A DNA stretch of 6,746 nt from Candidatus Cloacimonadota bacterium (GTDB taxonomy: Bacteria > Cloacimonadota > Cloacimonadia > Cloacimonadales > TCS61). Position numbers and translations under genes: made by a program. This document shows, in pieces, positions 1-6,589 of the stretch; the stretch's first letter is position 1, and every line of letters starts with the position of its first letter. Location: the NCBI GenBank assembly GCA_030445745.1, contig JASUTE010000038.1, positions 1-6,746 on the forward strand, written 5' to 3'. The notes under the pieces are model-generated. The model made no database searches. It saw nothing but the letters and a program-made list of their open reading frames with translations, and was not told the origin of the DNA.

Positions 1-1
1 C

Positions 2-124
2 TATGCACTCGAAGGTTATCGTTCTATTCCACAATTGATCAGAGAGCTTGAATGTAAACCATACTTTAGTCGTTATGTTCTGGGATTTGCTCTGCTGGGG
101 AAATCATTAAAGTCGCTCCTGTAA
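2..124 (+). pseudogene. Truncated transposase-like fragment (partial at left edge)
   Basis: The plus-strand frame is open from the left edge to TAA at 122-124, giving 40 residues. The readable part includes YRSIPQLIRELECKPYFSRY followed by VLGF. This resembles the N-terminal helical region of IS4/IS5-type (DUF772-like) transposases, in which a short 'x-L-I-R-x-L ... R-x-x-L-G-F' segment normally leads into a PDxSTFxRF motif and then the DDE catalytic core. Here the expected continuation is missing: after LGF the frame reads ALLGKSLKSLL and stops, and no DDE core follows in any frame. The fragment is therefore probably a dead remnant whose start lies outside the window. No terminal inverted repeat or target-site duplication could be identified. 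It converges with the minus-strand genes to its right. The family call rests on one short motif and is tentative. Confidence 0.45.
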
Positions 125-443
125 CCGATTTTATGATTTCACCAACAGGATGTTGATAACAACTCCATCGCTGAACACGCCCAAAATCATTTATTTACTT
201 ATAAAGATCAGAAATACTACTGGTTTTTACAAAAACCAATAAATCTTAAACACTTTATTCAGGCTTTATTTGAGACCCAATATTTTAAATTTCTCCCTAT
301 TTTACCCTAATTATGCAGAACTCATTTCGTATAAATTTAAAGCTAAATTAAATTTCAGGAAGGTATTTGTCAAATATAATTTATCAGTTTATAATTTTCT
401 ATTATTTTATTTTGTTTTTTAGCGTGCTGTTATAGTTATACAT
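125..443. other. AT-rich intergenic region, no supportable gene
   Basis: This 319-bp stretch lies between the transposase-like remnant and the terminator of the 704-residue gene. Frame 2 on the plus strand is free of stops from 137 to 307 but has no start codon with a ribosome binding site, and its translation is low-complexity and rich in F, Y, K and Q. The right half is extremely AT-rich: by hand count only 8 of the 60 bases from 361 to 420 are G or C. There is a weak inverted repeat around 325-340. I see no RNA gene, no promoter I would defend and no repeat array. It may be decayed insertion-sequence DNA. Confidence 0.5.
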
Positions 444-470
444 AAAAAAAACCCCGGCAGTGCCAGGGTT
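444..470 (-). terminator. Rho-independent terminator of the 704-residue gene
   Basis: On the minus strand a 9-bp stem (450-458 pairing with 462-470) closes a 3-base loop and runs into eight T residues (444-451), two of which belong to the stem. The sixth pair from the base is G-U in a minus-strand transcript but would be a C-A mismatch in a plus-strand one, and no T-tract follows on the plus strand. This fixes the direction. It lies about 63 bp past the stop codon at 534. Confidence 0.88.
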
Positions 471-496
471 CTTACTTATATCTTAATTTACTTTAT

Positions 497-551
497 TTAA
501 AGTTTAGTTCAATTGACCATAGGATAATTGATACTATTTCAGTAGTAACAT
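497..551 (-). repeat. Conserved 3' end/3' UTR block, copy A
   Basis: This 55-bp block matches 4053-4107 at 53 of 55 positions (differences at 509 and 543). Only 18 bp of it is coding (the stop and the last five codons, encoding MLLLK); the other 37 bp lies after the stop codon and differs at a single base. Sequence on either side, both the spacer to the terminator and the upstream coding region, diverges quickly. An imperfect palindrome sits at 510-530 (CAATT pairing with AATTG around a CC-ATA-GG core). Confidence 0.85.
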
Positions 552-2648
552 CTTCCTAGTGGCAGTACCATTTGCTGTAGTAAGTTTATAAAAATAAACT
601 CCACTTCCAACAGAATTGTTATGGTCATCTTTGCCCTGCCAAACAATACTATGCTGACCGCTGGCTAAGTTTTCATCTACTAAAGTTGCTATTTTCTGTC
701 CTTTTAAATTATAGACTTCTAACTTAACATTTGTTGTATTTTCCAGAGCAAATTCTATAGTAGTTTCCGGATTGAAGGGATTGGGGTAATTTTGCTTCAA
801 ATTCAATTTTGCAGAGGGAATATCTTGTGGAGTATTATCTACAATAAGTGGATCTTCAAAGCTTACTTCAATCGCTGCATATTTCAGAGTACTACCATTG
901 TTTAAACCATATTGACTTAATGCATAGGAACCATAGCTATTATCGTCCATAAAAAAGAGATCGACCCTAGCAGTGGTCTCGGTAAGTGGTTTTAGTTTAT
1001 CGCCTGGATATACATAACAAGGTATCATATCTGCCAATTCAGAATAATAGTTCTCATCATCAGATTTAGCGTTAAGAAAAGCTGGTTGACTCCAAGTTTG
1101 GCCATAATCGGAAGAGGTAGCGATACAAATTTCAGGTGTTTGTGCCCAACCTTCATAACCGGGAATTTCATCGTAAGCATTCATAGCATTGGTCCCATCT
1201 TGCCATACAGCTACTAACCAGTTTTCCTTACTGGTAAGTTTGAAAGTGCTACAATGAAAAGAGCCATCCTGTAATTCTCCTTCATAGAAGAAAGATGGCC
1301 AGCAATATTGATATTCCACTAGTCCTTCTTCGCTATAGCTATCAACTACACCATCTTCATCCTGGTCCCAAGGCACCATAGGTTGGTCATCAGCAGGATC
1401 GGTACCCTCGATATATAAATCCCAAAAACCAAACTCTTTTGTTTCCACATCCCAATTGTAAATTTTGGGATAGAACCAATATGGGTAATACTGGTCGTTA
1501 GCGTAAGTTTCTTCCGAAGTTAGGCCCATAGCTGCAAAAAATTGGATCTTGGAATTACCATCTACAAATACAGCATTAAAGTGACCACCATCTGGACTAG
1601 GATAGAAGAAAATATCAGCTGGTGAACCATCATCATTTTCGATAAGATAAGTACCATCTTCATCTTGTGGATTGAAAACATCATAATGACAAGATTGAGC
1701 ATAATATTCAAAATCTTCTCCATAATTTTCGCTGTACCACACTTTCAAAGAATCGCCAGCCCAACCTACAAAAGCTACTTTACCGTCATCTGCTATAGCC
1801 ATATCTTTTATGGTTCTATCAACATCTTCGTACTGATAATAATCCATTAGAGGAAAAGTTTTATAAGTCCAATCCAAAGTATACTGCATATCAAGATCGG
1901 CTGTTGAGAAATCGGCATAACCCATTATGATGTTATAATTTGCCACCCCAGCTGAGTTGCTAGTAGAATTATCTCCATAAACATATACACGACGCTTATC
2001 TGCCTCGGGTGAAGGTCCGATCATAACTTTTGGCCAGATAAATTCATCATCGCTAGCTCCAGTTAACGGTTGGCTCACTTCTGGATTATCGATAACTATC
2101 CAAGGAGTAGTCCATAATCCCGCAGTTCCCATGAGATGATATAAGTCGTATGCCATATGTGAATCGTAAGAATTATCTGCCTCGGTTATTGCATGCCAGG
2201 AAACCATCGGATCACCAGTTATTGGATCAACATCAATACCCGCATATCCTTCACTTACATCAGTAGGACTAATTGGGTCAACCGTGGTTATATTACCATC
2301 ATTATCGATATAAGCATAATAGACACGACGAGTAGAATTAGAAGTTTCTTGAGTATGAAAAGCCACGTACATACCGTTTGCTGGTAAGCCACCTGGTTCT
2401 GAAATCTCTGGTTGCGAACGTAAACACCAACTGTTATAACCACCTGGCATATAATCGTAATAACTAGAAATTATATCAACTGGTGGAATTGTGAAATTGA
2501 CCTCGGGAGCTTCCCGTGTGGTTTTTGGAGCTATTCGCATACCCCCAATGTCAGTTTCAGCTGGTTGTTTCACTGGCATCATAGCATCAGCTGCAAATAG
2601 ATTAAATATTACGAAAGAAAGAGCTAATAAAATTAAAACCTTTTTCAT
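534..2648 (-). CDS. Secreted Asp-box/beta-propeller-like protein with C-terminal FlgD-like sorting domain
   Basis: A 704-residue exported protein of unknown substrate. Residues 1 to about 20 are a signal peptide (KK, then a hydrophobic LILLALSFVIF core, then FAA-DA). The middle is a large repetitive beta-rich region. It has an Asp-box at 512-519 (SSDYGQTW) and a degenerate one at 306-313, a pattern seen in sialidase/BNR-type propellers. A calcium-binding-like loop DxDxDGVVD lies at 428-436. Residues 619-704 form the FlgD-like Ig/sorting module (NYPNPFNPETT, WQGKDD, GSGVYFYKL, final KMLLLK), which in FCB bacteria directs or accompanies export through a type IX-like route. I see no catalytic sialidase Arg triad or FRIP motif, so no enzyme activity is claimed. 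The start is supported by AAAGGGGG four bases before ATG. It lies 75 bp after the 405-residue gene with no terminator between, and its stop is TAG. Confidence 0.88.
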   Translation of the reverse strand: MKKVLILLALSFVIFNLFAADAMMPVKQPAETDIGGMRIAPKTTREAPEVNFTIPPVDIISSYYDYMPGGYNSWCLRSQPEISEPGGLPANGMYVAFHTQETSNSTRRVYYAYIDNDGNITTVDPISPTDVSEGYAGIDVDPITGDPMVSWHAITEADNSYDSHMAYDLYHLMGTAGLWTTPWIVIDNPEVSQPLTGASDDEFIWPKVMIGPSPEADKRRVYVYGDNSTSNSAGVANYNIIMGYADFSTADLDMQYTLDWTYKTFPLMDYYQYEDVDRTIKDMAIADDGKVAFVGWAGDSLKVWYSENYGEDFEYYAQSCHYDVFNPQDEDGTYLIENDDGSPADIFFYPSPDGGHFNAVFVDGNSKIQFFAAMGLTSEETYANDQYYPYWFYPKIYNWDVETKEFGFWDLYIEGTDPADDQPMVPWDQDEDGVVDSYSEEGLVEYQYCWPSFFYEGELQDGSFHCSTFKLTSKENWLVAVWQDGTNAMNAYDEIPGYEGWAQTPEICIATSSDYGQTWSQPAFLNAKSDDENYYSELADMIPCYVYPGDKLKPLTETTARVDLFFMDDNSYGSYALSQYGLNNGSTLKYAAIEVSFEDPLIVDNTPQDIPSAKLNLKQNYPNPFNPETTIEFALENTTNVKLEVYNLKGQKIATLVDENLASGQHSIVWQGKDDHNNSVGSGVYFYKLTTANGTATRKMLLLK

Positions 2649-2652
2649 AAAT

Positions 2653-2660
2653 CCCCCTTT
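2653..2660 (-). promoter_or_regulatory. Ribosome binding site AAAGGGGG
   Basis: On the minus strand AAAGGGGG ends four bases before the ATG at 2648. It replaces the central A of AAAGGAGG with G but is otherwise a strong Shine-Dalgarno match. It fixes the start of the 704-residue protein at the Met that begins the signal peptide. Confidence 0.7.
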
Positions 2661-2723
2661 GTTTAATTTGGTTCATTTTTTGCTTCTATATTTCCAAGTT
2701 GTCAATTTATTTTTTTCTTAATG

Positions 2724-3941
2724 CTAATGTAATAGTAACATCTTTTTAAAAGTAACCTCTTGAGCTGCTTGTAGTTTGCAAAAATAAACACCGGAAGCAA
2801 CACTATTCCCCTGGTTATCTTTGCCTTGCCATAGTACTGTGTGACCACCAGCTGGTTTGTAATCATTCACCAGAGTTATTACTTTTTGACCATTTTGGTT
2901 GTAAACATCGATCTTCACATTAGTAGCTTGCTGAACATTGTAATGAATAGTAGTTTCCGGATTGAAAGGGTTGGGGTAAATTTGCACTTCTTGTAAAACT
3001 GGAACTATTTCTGCGCCTGTGTTTGTTCCAAATCCAGTTAACATATAGGCTCCCTGCGAACTGCAGGCTACAACGTTTAAGCAATTTACCAATGGGTTAA
3101 ATGTAAGCCTATTCACAGTTGCTTCAGGTAGCCCTGTGTTATAATATGTAAAACTTTCATCTTCAAAATAGTAGGAAACAACGCCAGGCTCTACTTCATC
3201 TTCATCCGCAAAAGATACAAAGGTCATGTTATTAAAAAGCCACAATATATCGGTTAAATATATATCCCAAAAAACTACTTCCCAATTTGCACCTCCATTT
3301 TCTGAACTATATAAGCCAGACGAGTAACTACTACCAGGGAAAATTCCTAAAAATATTGGTTCAACTTCTTCCCTAACAGCAAAGGCACTGAATGGGAAAC
3401 AAGTTTCTGTTTGCTGCCAATCAACCCCACTATTATAACTGTAATAAACATAATCACTACTTACTGTGTAGTTATTTCCGTATGTTATCATTGCCAGGCA
3501 AGTGTTCATATTAAAATATTCAACTTCATTCCAGGTTTCACCATCTTCAGAAGTTAATAAACCTTGCTCGAAACCTACATAATAGTGATTATCATTTTCA
3601 CAGAAATAGATAAAATTAGGCCAAGGAGTATATTCCAATACTTGGTGCTCGGCAGTTTCTAAATTGTATTTGTAAACACCGTCCGACCAGCTACCATTGC
3701 CCATTATAAAAATTAGCTCCGCCTCGCTTATCTTCTTTAGCTGTAATACTGGTAGGTTTGTTGAATGTAATTGCCAACCACCTGTTTCTTGAATCAAAAT
3801 TCCCTGTGAGGTTGCAGCAAATATCTCTGGAGTAAAAATCACATCATTAACATCATGATCACCGGGAATAATTTCCGTCCACTCGTAGGCAAACAAATTG
3901 ATAAAACATAATAATGCTAAGATAATAAGAATATTTCTCAT
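2724..3941 (-). CDS. Secreted BNR/Asp-box repeat protein with C-terminal FlgD-like sorting domain
   Basis: A 405-residue exported protein. Residues 1-18 form a signal peptide (MRN, hydrophobic ILIILALLCFINLF, cleavage likely after A18). Residues 20 to about 305 look like a beta-propeller with three Asp-box hairpins: SEDGETW at 131-137, SYNSGVDW at 168-175 and SSENGGANW near 212-220. This pattern is typical of BNR/sortilin/photosynthesis-stability-factor-like propellers, which bind ligands or support secretion; no enzyme motif is visible. Residues 320-405 are the FlgD-like sorting module (YPNPFNPETTI, WQGKDNQGN, SGVYF). Two oddities are SGVYFCKL, with Cys where the paralogues have an aromatic, and a final MLLLH in place of MLLLK. 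The ATG follows GGAGGT at a four-base spacing. It probably shares a transcript with the 704-residue gene downstream, while the terminator at 3992-4021 separates it from the 778-residue gene. Its stop is TAG. Confidence 0.88.
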   Translation of the reverse strand: MRNILIILALLCFINLFAYEWTEIIPGDHDVNDVIFTPEIFAATSQGILIQETGGWQLHSTNLPVLQLKKISEAELIFIMGNGSWSDGVYKYNLETAEHQVLEYTPWPNFIYFCENDNHYYVGFEQGLLTSEDGETWNEVEYFNMNTCLAMITYGNNYTVSSDYVYYSYNSGVDWQQTETCFPFSAFAVREEVEPIFLGIFPGSSYSSGLYSSENGGANWEVVFWDIYLTDILWLFNNMTFVSFADEDEVEPGVVSYYFEDESFTYYNTGLPEATVNRLTFNPLVNCLNVVACSSQGAYMLTGFGTNTGAEIVPVLQEVQIYPNPFNPETTIHYNVQQATNVKIDVYNQNGQKVITLVNDYKPAGGHTVLWQGKDNQGNSVASGVYFCKLQAAQEVTFKKMLLLH

Positions 3942-3945
3942 AACT

Positions 3946-3957
3946 ACCTCCCCTCCC
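3946..3957 (-). promoter_or_regulatory. Extended purine-rich ribosome binding site
   Basis: The minus strand reads GGGAGGGGAGGT ending four bases before the ATG at 3941. It has two overlapping GGAGG-like cores, of which the proximal one is correctly spaced. It supports the chosen start of the 405-residue protein. Confidence 0.7.
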
Positions 3958-3984
3958 TGTAATTTGTTAATTATTTATCAGTTA

Positions 3985-3990
3985 TGTCAA
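3985..3990 (-). promoter_or_regulatory. Candidate -35 element (TTGACA) before the 405-residue gene
   Basis: A perfect TTGACA lies on the minus strand 44 bp before the ATG at 3941, directly after the upstream gene's terminator T-tract, where a new promoter is expected. No convincing TATAAT follows at 16-18 bp, and sigma-factor consensus in this lineage is uncertain, so this is only a candidate. Confidence 0.3.
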
Positions 3991-3991
3991 T

Positions 3992-4021
3992 AAAAAAAAC
4001 GCCCTACAGTTGTAGAGCGTT
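3992..4021 (-). terminator. Rho-independent terminator of the 778-residue gene
   Basis: On the minus strand a 10-bp stem (3998-4007 pairing with 4012-4021) with a 4-base loop runs into eight T residues (3992-3999), two of them within the stem. The sixth pair from the base is G-U on the minus transcript and a C-A mismatch on the plus strand, which fixes orientation. It lies about 68 bp after the stop at 4090 and separates the 778-residue gene from the 405-residue gene. Confidence 0.9.
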
Positions 4022-4052
4022 ATTTTCCTAGTTTTGGTTGTTATTATTTTAC

Positions 4053-4107
4053 TTAAAGTTTAGTCCAATTGACCATAGGATAATTGATACTATTTCAGCA
4101 GTAACAT
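4053..4107 (-). repeat. Conserved 3' end/3' UTR block, copy B
   Basis: This is the second copy of the 55-bp block at 497-551, with differences at 4065 and 4099 only. It covers the last five codons and TAG stop of the 778-residue gene plus 37 bp of 3' untranslated sequence, ending 31 bp before the terminator. The imperfect palindrome lies at 4066-4086. Confidence 0.85.
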
Positions 4108-6426
4108 TTTCTGAGTTTTGTGCCAGTTTCCAGCACGAATACGGTAAAAATAAATTCCTGAACCAACCTGGTTACCATTGTCATCTTGCCCATTCCAAAC
4201 TACACTGTTTTCACCTTTTGCATAAGAAGTTGATGGATAAGTTTTAATTCTTTGACCTTTGGTATTAAAGATATCTATTTTTACATCTGCTGGAGTATTT
4301 ATTTGGAAAACGATTTTTGTGGTTGGATTAAATGGATTAGGATAATTTCCCATAACTTTAGCAAGCAGGGGAATTTCTTCCGAATTAGAAGTTTGCAGTA
4401 CAGTAAAAGAAACTGGTATCTCTACAATCTCTTCCTCAGGATCATTACTGGTAATTTTAATATTTGCACTATATATACCTGGCTCCATATTATTACTGTC
4501 AAAAGTTAAATCTATAATTTGATTTGCTCCAGGTTGCAAAATACCGCTGTAGATGTCGCTGCTTAGCCAGCGTGGTCCTCGCGATATCTGCACGCAAAGT
4601 TCATTATGTAAGTATTCTGTATTGTATGCTACTTGTAAACCGTCTTTTCCTGTGTAATTTTCTATACCAATTGTAGTAGAGGTTAATAGACCATTCAATT
4701 GGCGATAATTAAACAGAATAGTGCCATTTTCGTATAAAATTACTTGGAAAGTTAAGGTACTGTCGTTTATATAAAATCCCCATTGGTTGAACTGGATAAT
4801 AAAACGATTTTCAGCTTCGTGATAGTAAGCATAACAACTACCGTTTTTCTGATGCAAATCGTCCCAGAAAGGTGCTATTATATCATTCGGTTGTTCTGGT
4901 GTAGGAATAGGAAGGTTTTGATAAACAGAATTAGCTTGGTCAAAGGATAGATAACCATTCGCAAAAACATTCACACTAGTCTTGCTATCTCCATAAAACA
5001 TAAATTCAAAAGGCAATTCTATATTCACAGAAGATTCGTCACCTGTAAGACCAGTATCATACCCCACATTCATGATATCAAACCATTGGTAAACGGGCCC
5101 ATTAGGTGAATCACTATCTATCCACTGATAGCCAAATTCATCGGGACCGCCAAAATCACGGTAAATTTTGTCACCCGTATTATAAATCTCTCTTCCTTTA
5201 GGCATTTTTTCATCACTTGCCAAAGGCTTTTTCTTATCTGGCTTTCCCAAATCGGAATCAATAATTTCCAAACTAAAATCTAACTGGCTATCACCATTGT
5301 TTCCTAATTCCAATTGAAAGATTTCACTCAGGCCTGTTTCCAACTCCACCTGCACTTGCTGTGGCGATACTTCCAAATCGGGTGGTAAAAGGTTGGAAGC
5401 ACTCATCTGGATAATTACATCAGAATTTTCCGGATCATTTGTGGTAAAACTTAATTCACCAGTAAATTCACCTATTTCGGCGTTACTGAATTCTATTATA
5501 ACCTGAGTTTCTTCTCCTATACCAATTTCCATATTGGAAGAAGCATCGGTACTAAAACCATCTCCAGTTACAGTTAAATTGCTAATTTCTAAAGTTTCTA
5601 ATCCCAAATTTTGTAAATTTAGTCTATAGTAATTGGAATAACCACTGTAGGTAGTTCCAAAATCTATTTCGGAGTTAGATAGTTGTAAAAAAGGAACCTC
5701 TTGCCCAGTTAGAAACATCAGATATCGGTGCATTAGTGATGCCTTTGTATTGCTACCTTCAGCATCTTTAAAAGCTCCTAAAATCACGGAAGAACTAATG
5801 GTTCGATAACCTTCATCTGCTTCATAAGCTACTACTCTGCTTTTTTCATCTTGCGAAGTAAGCACCATTTGTCCGGCAGCTGGCGCTAATTCATCTACCA
5901 AATAATCGGCATCTGAACCATAAAGATATTCAAATTGATTCGGAGCTGTAAAAGTTCCTTCTACTCCCACAATATCTTCTATTCCAATACTTGCCCCATC
6001 ATTTTTGAAATTTATACCAAAATAATTAAATAATTCCGTATCAGAATGATCTGAACCCCAATCTACTCCTTCTATATATATTGCCTTACCAGCTTCTAGA
6101 AATTGAATTAAATTCTGCTGCTCGACCGAGCCAACAGCCCCAGGTGGGGTTGAACCGCACCCAGTACACCATATGCCAAGCGTGACAAATATAACCTCGT
6201 ACGAACTTAAATCATCTGGCAAATTGCTTTGGCTGGTATATTCATATCCATTTTCTTGCAAAGCCTGCTCTATGCCGTATTCACAGCCTATATTGCCGGC
6301 TCCGTCAGGATCTATAAAATCGGAATTGTTATCGTTATCCCAAACCAGTATTTCCTGAGCATTAATAGCTGGTAAAAGCCAAAACAGTAAAGCCACCAAA
6401 GCTGCTGTCTTATAGCTTTTTACCAT
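4090..6426 (-). CDS. Multidomain secreted protein: GATase-like, HYDIN/Ig-like and beta-sandwich modules with FlgD-like sorting domain
   Basis: A 778-residue exported protein. Residues 1-23 are a signal peptide (cleavage after INA). Residues 25-242 form an alpha/beta domain with LVWDNDNNSDF, YEVIFVTLG, an AIYIEGVDWG strand and a YRTISSSVILGAF segment. This resembles the non-catalytic GATase-like domain common at the N-terminus of Cloacimonetes surface proteins. Within it, C87-x-x-C90 may form a disulphide. Residues 246-345 form a HYDIN/choice-of-anchor-D Ig-like domain ending FTTNDPE. Residues 350-395 begin another Ig-like segment, followed by a Lys-rich linker at 396-412. Residues 425-616 form a beta-sandwich module (GGPDEFGYQWIDSD, IAPFWDDL, FQVILYENGTI, TIGIEN). 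Residues 617-676 form an Ig-like segment with ITSNDPEEE, and 693-778 the sorting module ending KMLLLK. The start is fixed by AGGAGG four bases before ATG. The role is probably adhesion or surface scaffolding; this is inference and no enzyme motif is seen. It has its own terminator and stops with TAG. Confidence 0.9.
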   Translation of the reverse strand: MVKSYKTAALVALLFWLLPAINAQEILVWDNDNNSDFIDPDGAGNIGCEYGIEQALQENGYEYTSQSNLPDDLSSYEVIFVTLGIWCTGCGSTPPGAVGSVEQQNLIQFLEAGKAIYIEGVDWGSDHSDTELFNYFGINFKNDGASIGIEDIVGVEGTFTAPNQFEYLYGSDADYLVDELAPAAGQMVLTSQDEKSRVVAYEADEGYRTISSSVILGAFKDAEGSNTKASLMHRYLMFLTGQEVPFLQLSNSEIDFGTTYSGYSNYYRLNLQNLGLETLEISNLTVTGDGFSTDASSNMEIGIGEETQVIIEFSNAEIGEFTGELSFTTNDPENSDVIIQMSASNLLPPDLEVSPQQVQVELETGLSEIFQLELGNNGDSQLDFSLEIIDSDLGKPDKKKPLASDEKMPKGREIYNTGDKIYRDFGGPDEFGYQWIDSDSPNGPVYQWFDIMNVGYDTGLTGDESSVNIELPFEFMFYGDSKTSVNVFANGYLSFDQANSVYQNLPIPTPEQPNDIIAPFWDDLHQKNGSCYAYYHEAENRFIIQFNQWGFYINDSTLTFQVILYENGTILFNYRQLNGLLTSTTIGIENYTGKDGLQVAYNTEYLHNELCVQISRGPRWLSSDIYSGILQPGANQIIDLTFDSNNMEPGIYSANIKITSNDPEEEIVEIPVSFTVLQTSNSEEIPLLAKVMGNYPNPFNPTTKIVFQINTPADVKIDIFNTKGQRIKTYPSTSYAKGENSVVWNGQDDNGNQVGSGIYFYRIRAGNWHKTQKMLLLK

Positions 6427-6445
6427 GTTACCTCCTTATTTTACT

Positions 6446-6468
6446 GGGAAGCTTAAAAGTTACTTCCC
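6446..6468 (-). promoter_or_regulatory. Leader hairpin before the 778-residue gene
   Basis: GGGAAG (6446-6451) and CTTCCC (6463-6468) form a 6-bp perfect inverted repeat, extendable by one G-U pair, around an 11-base centre. It lies about 10 bp upstream of the AGGAGG ribosome binding site. No T-tract follows on either strand, so it is not an intrinsic terminator. It could be a 5' leader stem affecting mRNA stability or a protein-binding operator. Confidence 0.4.
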
Positions 6469-6472
6469 TCTA

Positions 6473-6478
6473 TTTATA
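6473..6478 (-). promoter_or_regulatory. Weak candidate -10 element (TATAAA) before the 778-residue gene
   Basis: TATAAA on the minus strand lies 47 bp before the ATG at 6426 and just before the leader hairpin. The hexamer 17 bp upstream of it is not TTGACA-like. In DNA this AT-rich the match may be chance. Confidence 0.22.
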
Positions 6479-6514
6479 TCAGAATTAGCTAAAATCTTCT
6501 GCTTAATCCATTTT

Positions 6515-6551
6515 CTATTTCATTAGGACCTGTCCCATGAAATCCAGGGGA
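6515..6551 (-). repeat. Tandem palindromic repeat, unit 1 (37 bp)
   Basis: This is a direct copy of 6552-6589, differing by one inserted base and one substitution near the end (CCAGGGGA against TCCAAGGGA). Each unit contains a hairpin. Here ATTTCAT (6517-6523) pairs with ATGAAAT (6537-6543), and inside it GGA (6526-6528) pairs with TCC (6533-6535). The unit starts with the 14 bases that also form the end of the adjacent gene (6590-6603). Confidence 0.85.
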
Positions 6552-6589
6552 CTATTTCATTAGGACCTGTCCCATGAAATTCCAAGGGA
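6552..6589 (-). repeat. Tandem palindromic repeat, unit 2 (38 bp)
   Basis: This is the second unit, directly abutting the stop codon of the right-edge gene. The hairpin arms are 6554-6560 and 6574-6580. The order on the minus strand is gene end, spacer, copy of gene end, spacer, copy of gene end. There is no T-tract after either hairpin, so intrinsic termination is unlikely. The repeats may act as a 3' stabilising structure or be a replication-slippage or insertion product. Confidence 0.85.

Noticed and set aside
137-310. Plus-strand frame without stops for 57 codons (ends TAA at 308-310)
   Set aside because: There is no ATG/GTG/TTG start with a ribosome binding site, composition is low-complexity for AT-rich DNA, and no family motif is recognisable. 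It may be IS debris but cannot be called a gene.
534-2648. Active sialidase annotation for the 704-residue protein
   Set aside because: It has one good Asp-box and one degenerate one, but no FRIP motif or catalytic Arg triad is visible. Asp-boxes also occur in many non-enzymatic propellers.
1665-2721. Plus-strand open frames of 61-76 codons opposite the 704-residue gene
   Set aside because: They are antisense to a gene with a clear signal peptide and sorting module, have no supporting ribosome binding site or recognisable motif, and show hydrophobic, Ile/Tyr/Ser-rich translations typical of antisense reading.
2649-2723. Terminator between the 405- and 704-residue genes
   Set aside because: The T-rich run (2709-2717) is on the plus strand, so it is A-rich in the minus-strand transcript, and no stable stem lies next to it.
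4038-4509. Plus-strand open frames opposite the end of the 778-residue gene
   Set aside because: They overlap the well-supported sorting module and the terminator on the other strand and have no coding signature of their own.
6173-6358. Plus-strand open frame of 61 codons opposite the N-terminal domain of the 778-residue gene
   Set aside because: It is antisense to a strongly supported domain and has no motif.
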